Source: Akebia trifoliata (taxonomy: Eukaryota > Streptophyta > Magnoliopsida > Ranunculales > Lardizabalaceae). From it: 64,000 nt of DNA. The notes below the pieces were generated by a model, which saw nothing but the letters and a program-made list of their open reading frames with translations, was not told the origin of the DNA and ran no database searches. The position numbers and the translations under genes are program-made. This document shows positions 1-11,967 of the stretch, piece by piece (position 1 is the first letter of the stretch; every line of letters begins with the position of its first letter). The stretch covers positions 17,594,248-17,658,247 of the forward strand of contig CM030710.1 of assembly GCA_017979445.1 (NCBI GenBank), in the 5' to 3' direction.

Positions 1-2
1 TC

Positions 3-1044
3 GCTCAACTCACCAACGTCTGCGAACCTATTTTCAAGCTTCTTAAGAAGAATGAACCAACAGTTTGGAATGAGCAATGTCAAAAGGCTTTCGACCAAGT
101 CAATGAGTATCTCTTAAATCCACCTATTTTGGTTCCACCTACACCGGGTGAACCACTTCTTCTTTATTTGTCAGTCACAGAAGAAGCTATGGGATGCATG
201 CTTGCACAGTATGACAAAGATACTCTCAAAGAAAGGGCCATCTACTACATCAGTAAGAAGATGTTAGAGTATGAACGAAAGTATTCATCCTTGGAGAAAA
301 CTTGCTTAGCATTGGTATGGGCTACTCAGAGACTCCGGCATTATATGCTGTCTCATTCAATTATCCTATTATCTCGGATGGATCCTCTCAAGTATCTTTT
401 TGAGAAACCGGCATTGACAGGGAGAACCGCACGATGGTTACTGTTGCTATCAGAGTTTGACATCACGCATGTTACATAGAAATCCATCAAGGGGAGAGCT
501 GTAGCAGAATACTTGGCAGATCACCCTGTAGTAGAAGGAATAAGGCCTGTCGATCAATTCCCAGATGAGAACATCTTGCACGTTAAAGAAGAACCGCAGA
601 ACCAAACATGGCAGTTATACTTTGATGGAGTGGCCAATCAAAATGGGTATGGAATAGGGGCAGTCTTGTTATCTCCAGAAGGGTGCCATTTTCCTATCGC
701 TATTAAGTTAGCCTTTTCGAACACTAATAATACGGCTGAATATGAGGCGTGCATCACAGGGCTCAAAGCTGCTTTGAACTTAGGTATTACAGAAATTGAA
801 GTTTTCGGGGATTCAGCTTTGGTCATACATCAGTCATTAGAAGAATGGAAGACTAGGGATGAAAAGTTGAAACCCTATCATGAGTATTTGCTAAACTTAG
901 TCAGTAAGTTTAAAGCTATCATATTCCAGCACTTGTCAAGGGAGGATAACAGATTTGCTGACTCCTTAGCAACTTTATCTTCAATGATCCATTTGCCCCC
1001 TGGCATGGAATTGAGACCGATCACTGTTGAAGTCAAAAATAAAC
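3..1044 (+). pseudogene. Tat/Ogre Ty3-gypsy pol fragment: end of RT, RNase H, second (archaeal-type) RNase H
   Basis: One frame runs from base 3 to the N gap with a single in-frame TAG at 477-479. It encodes the end of the RT connection, a retroviral-type RNase H (about 130-470) and a second RNase H (about 590-1000). The second shows the acidic motifs LYFDG, NTAEYEAC, VFGDSALVI and NRFADSLA. A doubled RNase H is diagnostic of the Tat lineage (established knowledge). The piece is about 99% identical to 16391-17432, with roughly ten substitutions. Unlike that copy it keeps the frame through the T and G runs near 168, 396, 489 and 685. It begins and ends inside the element: the left edge is the window edge and the right edge is the assembly gap. 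It could be a second element copy or a haplotype duplicate placed by the assembler. Confidence 0.9.
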
Positions 1045-1144
1045 NNNNNNNNNNNNNNNNNNNNNNNNNNNNNNNNNNNNNNNNNNNNNNNNNNNNNNNN
1101 NNNNNNNNNNNNNNNNNNNNNNNNNNNNNNNNNNNNNNNNNNNN
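1045..1144. other. Assembly gap of exactly 100 N
   Basis: One hundred N bases. The round length suggests a scaffold gap of arbitrary size. Sequence identity changes completely across it, from Tat pol on the left to exportin-7 gene sequence on the right, so nothing should be read as continuous through it. Confidence 0.99.
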
Positions 1145-1165
1145 GCTACACAATGGTCATTTCAC

Positions 1166-1326
1166 CTGACTAAAAAAGCTCATTAACTCTTTAACCCCCT
1201 CTTTGAACCTGTCATCATCCAACCATCCAAATTTTGTAACTCGATAAAAGAGTTGAATCAGGGATCCAGTTACAAAAGGCTGCAAATCAGGTCCTCTTGT
1301 GGCCAAATAGTTTATCAGGTAGTTTC
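1166..1326 (-). pseudogene. XPO7: Exportin-7 (XPO7) exon, isolated
   Basis: On the minus strand 161 bases form one open exon. It is bounded by an AG acceptor (CTGAAG, ending at 1327) and a CAG/GTGAAA donor at 1166/1165. It encodes 53 residues including NYLINYLATRGPDLQPFV and TKFGWLDDDRF. I recognise this as the N-terminal importin-beta-like segment of plant exportin-7, a RanGTP-dependent nuclear export receptor. The frame is undamaged. No neighbouring XPO7 exon was found in 1327-3476 (upstream side), and the downstream side is lost in the N gap. It is either the edge of a real gene with a long intron or a captured gene fragment; only the exon itself is certain. Confidence 0.75.
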
Positions 1327-3476
1327 CTTCAGACAAAGTCCAGACAAATGAATTCAGAATAAGAGCTAAATTAAAAGGAAATTTGTAAAGAAAACAATGT
1401 AGCTGCATGATCATTGATGTAATTTGTAAAGGTGATATGGCTATCTAACACAAACATCAAACAAATGATTTCCATCCCTAATGTATCTACAAAAAATTGA
1501 TGAAACCCATAAAAAAGAAACATTTAACCAATAGAGTAGTCAGCCAAGAATTGCATGAAATGATATCTCCATCATACAAATGAAAAGAAAATAGGTTCAG
1601 CCCGTAATGGAAGCAACTTCCATGAATTTCATTCTAAAGCATACACCATGGACAAATATCTGTGAGTAGAAAGAGAATATTACGGATATCAAGCCGGAGC
1701 TGAAAAGAGAGGCTTTTCTCACTTTTTTCAGGTGATCAAGAATCCACTTTTAAAGAAGTCAATCCGTTCTCCTTTATCCACGTATATCCAAAACACATCT
1801 ACAAATTTCCCACAAAATGGAGTGATAAGTTCAGCAAAAAAAATTTAAGACAACCGAGCAACAAGTACCATTTCAAATCCAAAAGATCAGACGGCTAACA
1901 AAGTTAAGGAGCAGAAATTAATAGTACTACCACTGAAAATGTTAGATTATTTACAAATGTACAGCACAGTATATTTCAATCTGAAATTGTTCGATGTTAC
2001 AATAGATGCTAAAAATACAAAAGAGAACTCAAGAGAAAAGGCCCATGAAGATAGTGAACAGAAAATCTCCGCCAAAATAGGAGCAATGGTCCAACAGGTC
2101 ACAGCATCAATCTGAGAAGGAAAAAAAATTACAAGATAAAATATCAATACATATACATCTCTCAAGTTAAAGACTTCAAAATGTAGTTCATGGAAACTAT
2201 TGATAGGTAGACCAATTGCGAGCATCAAATGAAGGTGCCACAAGATTAAAAAAAAATCATTCCATTTATGTGTAAAAAAATGTTTCTATATCACGGAAAA
2301 CAGAATCATTGTCCACTTGCCCCTAGCATGCATATCATATTGTCATGGTCTACCCAAAAACAAAATCCAAACATAGAAACTAGATCACACCATTTGGGTT
2401 TTTATAGTGTTTTCCAATCGAAAAAAAAAAACAAAACAGGCGAAAAAATTATTATCTCATTGCCCAATTCAACTTAGAAAGCCCAATAAAAGTTTTGGAC
2501 TGAATTTATTGAAATAACCGAATAAAACTAGATCGAGACACGTAGTCCAAAGGTAGACAAAAAAAGTTTTAATCCAGTCCGTGACGGTGCGAGACAGAGT
2601 AGATAAATTGAGATAGAAACAGAAGAAGAGTTAAATGATGCTGAGAAAGCTGCTGCACAGCAGCGAAATCTGCGGGAGTCCATGTGACCCATGACCACCT
2701 GCTTTACCCGGGATTCAAAGCAGCCCCCACATTTCTTATTACCCCATTAAGCCAAGCACTGAAAGGCAATGAAAGATAAAATTTTGCAAAAATTGTCTTG
2801 AGAAATTTTTAAGCAAGACCACCAAGAAAGCAATCCAATTGATTTTGACAAAGGCATAACAATGACGTTTCAAAGAAGAGAAAAAAAATGAGTGGACATC
2901 ATAATGGGTAGGAGATAATAAGAATGTATTTTTATTTTATTTTTTTAAATGTTCCCTCAATAGTTTAATTGGATGGATATTTCTGAAATTTGGAGTTAAG
3001 GTAATTTTAAACAATTCATAGGGTGACACATGTCTTCTCGAGAGTCAGCTTGAGTCCAAGAAGACGTCGAACAGTGAGTCCGGAGAGGGCTATGACTAAA
3101 AGACTAATCTCATCCTTGTTGGGAATGATATGATTCATGCAACAAAACTAAGAAGCCTAGCACAATGAGAATCATGGAATCATTATCTGTAATAATTATT
3201 AAAGTATGGTTTTAATTCAAATTCGGAACAGCTTGGACAAAAAAAAATCTCTATGGATGAAGTGATATCAGTACCTACAATGTACTATTCATAAAGTTCA
3301 AGGTAACAATAGTAGAAATTTGAACGTAAAGGCTGAATTTAATCATGCCAAGAACAACCTAAGAGGAGTTCAATCGACCCAATGCAAGAGATGCAACACA
3401 TGCTGACAAGAGACAATGAAAACAAATGCAGGCAAGAAGAAAGAAAAAGTAAAAAAGAGAGATAGAGAGATGTTAC
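1327..3476. other. No gene recognised
   Basis: AT-rich sequence with no supported exon. On the minus strand 3020-3110 is open for about 40 codons but matches nothing I recognise. A short plus-strand open stretch near 2637-2690 is also unassigned. The region may be intron of the exportin-7 or acyltransferase pieces. Confidence 0.5.
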
Positions 3477-3818
3477 CAGGCCATTACTGTTGAATCCAAA
3501 TGCACAGCTTGGAAGTTCACCTGCATATGTGTAAGCTGTGAAGGATAAGCCACTCGACAGTGTTGCCTTGATGAGATAGCTGCAAACTCCATAAATAGAG
3601 ATATTACACTCAGATTTGTGCTAGTGAGTTGTATTGTACCAAGCCAATTGATTCAAACTCATCCAAGTCGGCCACATAGAGAGTCCAGTGTCACACTAGC
3701 AACGCAACTCATTTATTTACGTTTGTAAATCTAGGGCCAGAATGAATTAGAGCATTACGTGTGTCCGACCAGAGCAATGTTGGCATCTTCATTATGTGCT
3801 ACAATGGCCATGGAATCA
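3477..3818 (-). pseudogene. Peptidase C45 / acyl-CoA:6-APA acyltransferase-like protein, two exons
   Basis: Two minus-strand exons are visible: 3759-3818 (60 bases) and 3477-3579 (103 bases). The intron between them begins GT and ends TTTGCAG. The split codon (AC then C) joins cleanly to give HNEDANIALVGHTYLIK, and the second exon continues through AYTYAGELPSCAFGFNSNGL to a GTAACA donor. These motifs belong to the plant family annotated as acyl-coenzyme A:6-aminopenicillanic acid acyltransferase, an Ntn-hydrolase fold. The plant role is poorly defined. The reading frame is intact, but I could not find the flanking exons. The catalytic Cys and the C-terminal half are therefore not shown. Orientation matches the exportin-7 and FAR1-like pieces on either side. 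Confidence 0.7.
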
Positions 3819-4613
3819 CTTGCAACAAGGTTTCAGGTTATAATACTGTTGACCAAGAAATTTGGGAAAAGGCTTTATTTATTGATTTAATAAAACCACT
3901 TCTCCTACCAACATAAAGTACACAACACCTAGCATTGCAATATTCCAGCATACTGTTCTGCCAACACCTTTGATAACATCAACATTTGTTTGGGAGTTTA
4001 GTTCATTCATCCATAACGTGAGAACCATCTTACCGGATGCCTACTTAACCCTACAAAATTTACCTAATGTGATACACCAGAGGATTCGCTAAACGGTTGA
4101 AGTTTGGATGAGATGATCATTGAGACTTTGAAGAGCTGAACAACATTGTTCAGACAAAACAAGTTGCCAAACCCAAGAATTGCGAAAAGGAATAGATGCT
4201 GATTTTCAGATTTTTTAACAAATTAAATTTGCAAGGTTATCCAACAACAATATAAGAAACTGTAAAAGAATACACAAACTAGGGGTCCTACTTTGTGTAA
4301 TTTGCTTCATCCAAAATATGCTAATAGTTCTAACTATTACAGAGATACTTTTCTTTTTCTTTTTCTTGATAAGTACTACAGCAACCTTTTAAGTACAGGC
4401 TACTTTTCTATCCTTGATCTCCATCCAATGTTCTCTATGTGCATGCATAGTAACTCTTATGAATTATGACTAACATGGTTTCTCAGAGGTGCTACCGATG
4501 TTTGTCATATATAAGATTAATCAGTAGCCAATTATAAGATTATATAAAAAACAAATATAACAGTTGACAAGAGAATGTATATATACTAAGAGATGAAGTA
4601 CCTGTTCAAGTGT
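3819..4613. other. No gene recognised
   Basis: AT-rich sequence between the acyltransferase exons and the FAR1-like gene. No exon, repeat or transposon end was recognised. Confidence 0.5.
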
Positions 4614-5773
4614 CTAACTCAATGGAGATGTCTCATGATCGCTTTCCATGTCCTGACCCAATTCTTGAATATCATCATTACCTATTAAAAAGGAAAATTA
4701 TAAATAAGAATGTACAACAAAAATAAATGTTTTAAAGTGATATTTTTTCTTACAAAGATAATTTCACTTACCTTGGGTTGTAAAACTTGTATGTTTTTTA
4801 TATGGATTTATAGGACATATTCGTTTGTCGTGTCCAAATGCTTTACATGATGCACACTTTCGTTTCTTCTTTTGTTGGCTTAATTCGATAGTACTTTTTA
4901 ATCTACTTGTACATTCAACCTTTCCTTTGCCCTTCTCATCTTTCTTCCTACCCTTTGTTTGCGAGACATTTGGGTCCAAAAGTAACAACTGTGAGGCTTC
5001 AACTACAGCTGGGGATGCATCAACTACAACTTCATGTTCTAACATTTCATCGCATTGAATTTCAGAAAGTTTTTTGGATAGTTCATTTAAGGTATTCGTA
5101 AAGATTTCGTATCTCTTCATTGAAGTTGATGCAAAACTAGCTAATGTAGTAGCTTGTTGACACATATTGCCAAATCTCAATGCAATTGGTGGTTCTTTCC
5201 CATCGATCATTACTGCTGAATCCATCACCTAAATTTGTTTGCCCCTTTCCTCCATCTTCCAAGAATGAAGTGTGACGGTATACTATCAATGTCTAAATGA
5301 AAAAACACCTTTAGAAAATGCCGACATATTATTCCAACAAACTCAAATTTCTTACATTCACATGTACCATCGTAAGTATCCAAATTTAACTTCAACACAA
5401 ACTCTTCGGACTTACCAAACTTAGTTGTTACTCGATACGTATGAAATCTATCATCGATTCCCATTTTTTCAACTTTAAGTCGATTCACTTGGAGCCATTC
5501 TTCCCTGAGTTTCTCAAACATATTTTTAGTATACACTGTCACAACATGTTTGAGAAGTAACTCATCATTCTTCACACATCGAAACTTGTGTTCTGATTTA
5601 AAATCTTCGTCGGTCTCATTTGTAACAAGTTTTTTCAATGCTTCCTCATACTTGACTACAAATTCTCTTAGATTTGTCTTCCATGTAACGAACTCATCAA
5701 AGAATGCATTAATGCTCTCACTACGGCTAGTAGTATTCATGCCAGCAAAAAAACAATCCTGATTATACACAGG
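4614..5773 (-). pseudogene. FAR1-related (FRS, MULE-transposase-derived) gene, 3' part
   Basis: Minus strand, two exons. The upstream exon (4772-5773) opens with the FAR1-family motif FFAGMNTTSRSESINAFF. It has a SWIM zinc finger (CECKKFEFVGIICRH, about 5305-5350). After a 1-base frame change at 5225-5228 it carries a CCHC-type knuckle, CASCKAFGHDKRIC. A GT-AG intron (4682-4771) leads to a 68-base last exon ending in TAG at 4614; the split codon joins in frame. FAR1/FRS proteins are transcription factors domesticated from Mutator transposases. The frameshift lies at a GG that would be in frame as GGG, so it may be a consensus error. The gene is cut at 5773 by the start of an Ogre-type LTR. 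The N-terminal DNA-binding domain and most of the transposase-like core are missing from the window. Confidence 0.8.
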
Positions 5774-6554
5774 TGTAGACACCCCATTTTCGCATCCGCC
5801 TGATTGATCAACTCGTCAACCCGATTGCAATGATTCCCAATGATGGATGTGTATTCCAATGCTTTATTTTGTTACCAGATATATTTCAGAAATCCGGATG
5901 AGGTATCTCGAACTGACAAAACCTTAGAAACTACGCTACGCTAGGAAAATACGATCCCAGAAACATAGAAATCATCATCTTACAGACCAGAAAGAAACTT
6001 CACGATAAAAATCACTAAAAATTACCAAATTACCAAAATATCTCTAACCTCAAAACAACCCTAGAGCCTACATTACGCTTAGGAAAACTCTCTCGAACAC
6101 ATAAAATAACAAATTTAAACCAAATAAATCATTTCACCAATTTTAAAAGAATTCGACAAAATTACGAAAATGCCCCTCATAAAGTTCACAATCATTTCAC
6201 ACAAAAAACTTCATAAATGACACAAAATAATATTTCCATTGAATTCCTTACGAAAAATCGATTCTAAAACATCCTAGAACATTAAAAACCAACTTAAAAC
6301 GTGAAAAGTCCTCTCCAGGGGCAAAATGATAACTTCATAATTTTTATAATTAAAAAATTCGAAATTAATAAATAAAACATTAAATAATTAAAGTGAAACA
6401 TTGATGAAATTAATTTAAAAATTTGAACCTAAAAAATCGATCAATCGGACTTTCGGGTAAAATTGTTGAGGGTACGTGGGATATTTCTTTAAGGACCCCT
6501 CCATTTGGGGGTCCAAAGAATTAAAGAAATAATGGAAGGGGGTTCTCCAAAATT

Positions 6555-6720
6555 AAAAGTAAATCAAGCAAGACTGAAGTCAAGGTATTAAAGTCAATCA
6601 AGTGAGACTGAAGTCAAAATTAAAGTCAATTAAGCAAGACTGAAGTCAAAATATTAAAAGTCAATCAATTAAGACTAAAGTCAAAACATTAAAAGTCAAT
6701 CAAATAAGACCAAAAGTCAT
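6555..6720 (+). repeat. Tandem repeats inside the E1 LTR
   Basis: About five diverged units of roughly 34 bases, each with an AAAGTCAATCAA core followed by AGACTGAAGTCAAAA or a variant. They lie upstream of the LTR TATA box and are not seen in the E2 LTRs. Confidence 0.8.
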
Positions 6721-6900
6721 AATAGAATTATAATTGATTAATAACTCTATCTAATAGAGTTCTAACTTAAAAATAATTCTACCTAAAACAATTCTAATTA
6801 AAACACAATTCTACCTAAAACAAGTCAAATTAAAACACAACTCTAATTAAAAGATCTCTAATTAAACACTAACTCTATCCAAATCAACCCCTAAAAATAT

Positions 6901-6910
6901 CTATAAATAG
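6901..6910 (+). promoter_or_regulatory. TATA box of the E1 LTR
   Basis: CTATAAATAG sits in the second half of the LTR, followed by a GAGGTGCTC stretch where transcription could begin. This is the usual position for the U3/R junction promoter of a plant LTR. Confidence 0.6.
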
Positions 6911-7514
6911 AGGTGCTCACACCTTATTTTCGTATCAAATAATAAACCCTAAGAGAAGTAGGTCTAGAAGCTCCCCTAGCCTCCCATAAACCCTGGTTTT
7001 GGAGCCCCAACTCCTTACCTAACATCCCCCCTTCAATTTTAGTCTAGAAAACGCCTAAAAGCCCTCCAAAAACACCCCCAAATCCGCAACAAACTTGAAG
7101 AGTTCAGATCCAAAAGTAAGGAGATACCTCGATCTAGGAGATCCGTAGTCAAATCCGGAGACAGAACGAAGCAAGGGAGCACGGTACAAGGAGCTCTTTT
7201 TGTCAGATCTGAGGGAACAAAGTCCTTGCTATCGGAAAGGTAAATTTTTATTTTTATTTATTTTTATCTAGGTTTTAGCAATGTAATTTACTTGGGAATT
7301 TAGTAGAGACCGGCTTTGGCCGGGTGGGGTTGGTGCCTAACACCTTCCAATCCCGTAACATGATCCCCGAATTCGGTTTTTTTTTATTTTAGATTAGTTT
7401 TTATCCGTTTAGAGTAATTGATCGGTTCCTAGACCGTAATAACTAGGTGGCGACTCCAAAACCTCAAGGGTCAAAAGCGGATCCGCGCACCCCGCGGATC
7501 GAGGGCGCTTTCAG

Positions 7515-7533
7515 TGGCGACTCCACTGGGGAC
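7515..7533 (+). other. E1 primer binding site
   Basis: TGGCGACTCCACTGGGGAC begins one base after the LTR terminal CA. Ogre elements are reported to prime from tRNA-Arg with a site of this form. The tRNA match was not computed. Confidence 0.75.
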
Positions 7534-10500
7534 TTTTGATGATCAAACTTGAAAAACCCCAAGTATGGGAGCATTGCCGATGACCTAGTTTTGTTTTAGT
7601 TTATTTTTAATTCTTAGTTAGTTTTTTTATTTGTTTATTATTTTTAGTACATCATTAATCATCTGATTCTGCTCGGAGTACTTTGATATAATATGTTAAT
7701 TTTTATGGTTCAATCAAGGGCCATTCGGAATGACCCTTGGGATGATCCTAAATAATGCGATAGTTCGAGGTGAATGGTTTTGTTAAGGATGAGATATTAA
7801 TGATGGGATAATAATTTTTTGGATTTGTATTTCTTTAATGTGAGTTCGATTTGTTGGCTGTTTTTTTTTTAGTGCTGTGGGCGACAGCAAGGGTAATAGA
7901 AGTGGGTGCGCTAAGTAAAAAAGGGTTTTTATTCTTAAAACCCTTTTACTTTTAAAAAGAGATTTTTCTCTTCTCTTCGTTCTCAACCAATCCGGATCAG
8001 AGAGAACGACTGAAACCCAGCCGATCAGCTGTGATTGTGCACGGTTGTGTTTGATAGGCATTTGATCGATCGCTGATCTCTGAAAGGTACCATGCACCTT
8101 CGATGATTGAGCATGAAGCTCCAAGTCGATGGCTTCTCCACTGATTCACTCAAGCTTCGTCTTCTTCATTAGAGACCGACTGGTTCCAACCCGGAATCGA
8201 TCGATGTGGTCTCTTAAGCCCGGTCGAAAGTTCTTGTCAAATCGTACCCCCATTATCTACAAGAAGTTTCGATCGATCGAAAGAACTTGGGAGCTTGCTG
8301 CCGAAGGAAACCTTGGTGGTTTCTTTGGTTTCATTGTTTTTTAATCGGAAATATTGTGTTGCTAAAACACAAATCACATAAATGAAGAACCCTTTAAAAA
8401 AATTGATTTTGGGTTTCGAATTCGAATCGAGAACCCTTTGATATTTTCTTTTCCAACCAGCTTTTAACACGAAGATCTTGCGACCACTAAATTGATCATG
8501 GATGAAGCCACGGCTTATGGAGTCTGTAGGGACAGTTCCATTTTTGATCTTGAGCTGAATGAGCCGTTAAAGGCAGCGGTATTGTGGTTAATCTAGGTTG
8601 GAATCATGAGAAATCAGTGATAAACGAAGAACTTAAATCGGCCAAACCGATTTCAAATCGACTGGTTTGAGAAACTCAACCAGCCCCTGTTTTTTTAAAA
8701 TAAGTTTTTGACGAACATGGCTAAGAGCAATTTGAGAAGATGGTGCAAATGTTAAATTTTTTTTTTTTACTAAGGCCACCCCCTCTTTATTAATTTCGAT
8801 GATTAACTCTTATGACTCAACAACGCCCTACCACTTTGCCTTTGGTTGTGTTTTCTTTTACCATTTTTTTTTAGTTTCTTCTCTACTGATTTTTTATTAT
8901 CCTTTCAATGGTTTTTCAAAAAAAAAAAAAAAAAAATTGTTTTCCTTTAAGCTTGGTTTGAAAAAAAATGAAATCGATTTGCTTGATTCTTAAAAAGATG
9001 TCTCACTTTTTTCTCTCTCTAATTTCTCATCCCGATGATTGATATTTCATTCTTAACCCAATATCCTCATAAATATTAATTTGGTTAGAGTGACCCCAAA
9101 ATGACCTTTGATTGGACTATAAAATTTATCAAATTATTGCGATGATCGGGTCTAATTGATTGCCACATACCGTATTTACTAAACTACCATGATTGGTATA
9201 TGAAGGTGATGTGCATGTTTAAATCGTGAAGCGGACCATATTATTAATTCATGATAATTGCCTATTTAATATGCTATAATGTCATTGGGAATCCATGTTT
9301 GATGTTGGTCATAATGTTGATCATGATTAAATGTTTATGTGATTGGAATAGTGCTTATGTTAAATATCCGTATAATTCATGTTATAATGATTGGTTTGAT
9401 TGGGCCATGGGCCCATTTGTTTGAAAAAGGCCCCGGGCACACCCCACCTTGCTTTCCACACACCACATGCACGTTTACCGCTTTACTCACTTACACGTCC
9501 CATTTAGCCAACGTGGCACTAGTGCGTGGCCCGGTCTCTTCGAAGATGCGACGTCATTCATGAAACCCACAACTCCAGTCACGTACCTTAGGGTATATCG
9601 AACTGGGGCATCAATACCGTCTGATCAGGTGATTCTGAGAGGTATATTGATGCACCCAGGCTGGAGCGACCTGAGCCTTTGACCTATTGTGAGTCACACA
9701 GTCACATGTCCCGATTGCAAACGTAGTACTAGTACGTGGTCGGTCCCCTCGTGGGATGCCAAACCATTTATGAAAGCTACAACTCTTGACTTGTACCCGT
9801 AGGTATAAAAGATAATCTAAGTATATCAATTGCACTTCTTGGTCAAAACTGGTGCCTAAGCAAGATCTTGCCCCGCTGTACCCTACTGTACGAGGGGGAT
9901 AGACTACGTCTATTCTAGACGAGAGGTATTTAAGTGGGCCCTTGCTCTGCATTGTGTGCCACCTCTCAAGTGGAGATCAAACTGGCTGTTTTTGGCTTCA
10001 GAGAAGTGAGTTGAGGTTTTAGATTATCACCTACACGGTATATCAAACCAAGCCACCACGTATCGAAAGATATATAGGTGTGCTTGGGCAATGGTGGCCA
10101 GATAAAAATGCATTGCACGTAGTAACTTTAAGTCTAGAAACCTTCCCAGTAGGTCACGACTCGAACTTATCGTGGGTGTTCCCGGGTTGTTATTGAATGA
10201 ATGCATGTGAGTGTTGAGATCAAAGTGTATGATTGGCCTCAAGGATCAAAAATTTATTTTTGAAAATTAAAATGGGTGCACCAACCCAATAAAGAACCCA
10301 TTCTTTTACAATAATGACCCAGTCCACCTCGATCCAACGATCATGATGGACCGGGCCATTCAAATCAAAAGGAAATTGAATTTTCAAAGAAGAAAAAGAA
10401 AATATTTTCCAGAAAAGAAAGTTTTCCAAAAAAAAAAGAAGTGTTCTCTAAAAAAAATATTTTCCAAGGAAAAATATTTTTCAGAAAATATTTTCCATAA

Positions 10501-10588
10501 GAACAAGATTTTCCAAAAGAAAATAAAAAATTGGTCTTTTACATGAACCTTGAAAGAGTACTAAAATCCTCTTTTGTGTCAAACCAGG
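7534..10588 (+). other. E1 untranslated leader
   Basis: About 3 kb between the PBS and ORF1 without a supported gene; short open frames here are chance. It contains a roughly 210 bp diverged duplication: 9495-9610 and 9703-9812 both carry CGT(A/G)GYACTAGTRCGTGG followed by ATTTATGAAA or CATTCATGAAA and an ACAACTC block. The stretch 9400-10200 has a clear counterpart in E2 (about 38690-39260). An A+G-rich run at 10370-10540 precedes ORF1. Confidence 0.7.
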
Positions 10589-11770
10589 ATGTTAGTCGCC
10601 GGCGATAACCCAATCAATCAGTTAGTTAAAACAACCGTCATAGGGATGCACCCTGTAGAGAAGATCAATTTTGGGAGATTCATGTTGAGGAGTGCTCTTT
10701 ACTTCCATGAGTTTGAGATAGACTGGAACCTCTTACATGCTATGGCTAAACGATGGAACCCCTACCTTCACATATTCCACATTGGGCGTATACACTTGTG
10801 CCCTACTCACGAGGATTTTTGTGGTATTATGGAGATATCCACTTCAGGACCTCTAGTCCGGCCCTCATTGAAGACCGGATATTCTGGTGCCCTCGCTACA
10901 GGATTGAATATTTCCAAAGAAGAAGCCAAGGCCCTAATCCATAACGGGAGACTGGATTTAGTACCTTTACTGGGCCCGTACCGCTCCCGCAGTCATCCTA
11001 TCAATGTAAAACCCGAAGCCTGGCGAGCCACTAGAGACTATCGATTATGCTTAGGAATCCTAGCCCAATACATACTGACCTGTAATAGCGATGGCCAAAC
11101 TATCCCTGAGTCCTTCATAGATATAGCCTCTCAACTCTCGAGGAAAGCCAACCCAGTACCCCTCATCTTAGCTGAAACCTTCTCAGGTCTAGATGCCATA
11201 AAAAATGGTGAGCGGGAAAACTTCAAAGGAAGCCCCCACTTACTCTATATGTGGCTTTGTGATCGTCTTAAGATTGTAGATGTTCCCTCAAACCTCGAAT
11301 ATGGGCCAGAACACTTTTCCAAGAGAAACCTGTTAGTGCGTCACAACTCAGTCAAACCCTGGAGTAAATGGTTAGACTCTCGCTTAGCTCGTCATATCGG
11401 TTTAAGATGTCCTTGGTGGATGACTAATCCCCCCATTCTAGGAACCAAATGATCCTACTATATCCATCTGATCGGTTTAGAAGAAACATTTTTTTACCAT
11501 CCTAATTTGATCCCAGAACAGTATGATGTACCCATAGAGTTATCCTTATCTCAACCCAAAGCTTTCTTTTCCCCCGAGCCTTTGACTGAAAAGTTAGTAC
11601 ACCTCATCGAGAAAACATGGAACAAGCGCACCTTAGGGTATCTAGACGGACCAGCAGAATTCAGAGAGCCAGTTGTTAGAACCAAGAGGGTCAAGCCTGA
11701 CAGTAATCCTGATGACCATCAAGACAAAACCAAGCGTCCATGTAAAAATAGTTCAAATCAAATTTGTTGA
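10589..11770 (+). pseudogene. Ogre ORF1 (protein of unknown function upstream of gag)
   Basis: A single frame from the first ATG (10589) to TGA-flanked 11770, interrupted by an in-frame TGA at 11450-11452. The product is about 390 residues, rich in charged and aromatic residues, with segments such as YFHEFEIDWNLLHAMAKRW and WSKWLDSRLARHIG. An ORF in this place is a hallmark of Ogre elements, and related domains are widespread in plant transposon proteins; its role is unknown. No transmembrane segment or catalytic motif is visible. The stop could be one mutation or suppressible. It is separated from gag by about 200 bases that include a T-rich run at 11820. Confidence 0.75.
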
Positions 11771-11967
11771 AAGATGTTTTAATAAGAACATATTGTCAAT
11801 CATTTTCAATAAAACTATCTTTCTTTTTTTTTTTGAATAAATATCTCCTTTTCAAATACTCATTGTGTGAATGGATTAATTAATGGATTGGTGCACAAAC
11901 CTCAATAAAATGATTCTTAAAAATGTTATCAAGGGAGTAATACTGAAATTGACTGAATCTACCTTTG

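Larger units (their letters stand above)
5774..7513 (+). repeat. E1 5' LTR (1740 bp, TG...CA)
   Basis: Starts TGTAGACACCCC and ends GGCGCTTTCA, directly followed by G and the primer binding site. Both ends match the E2 LTRs (30204-34495 and 41235-42584). The middle shares blocks such as CCCTAGAGCCTACATTACG. It is about 400 bp longer than the E2 LTRs, partly because of the tandem repeats at 6555-6720. Confidence 0.9.

Noticed and set aside
7783..9000. Open frames in the E1 leader on both strands
   Set aside because: No motif or homology, not kept in E2, and they lie in a region expected to be untranslated.
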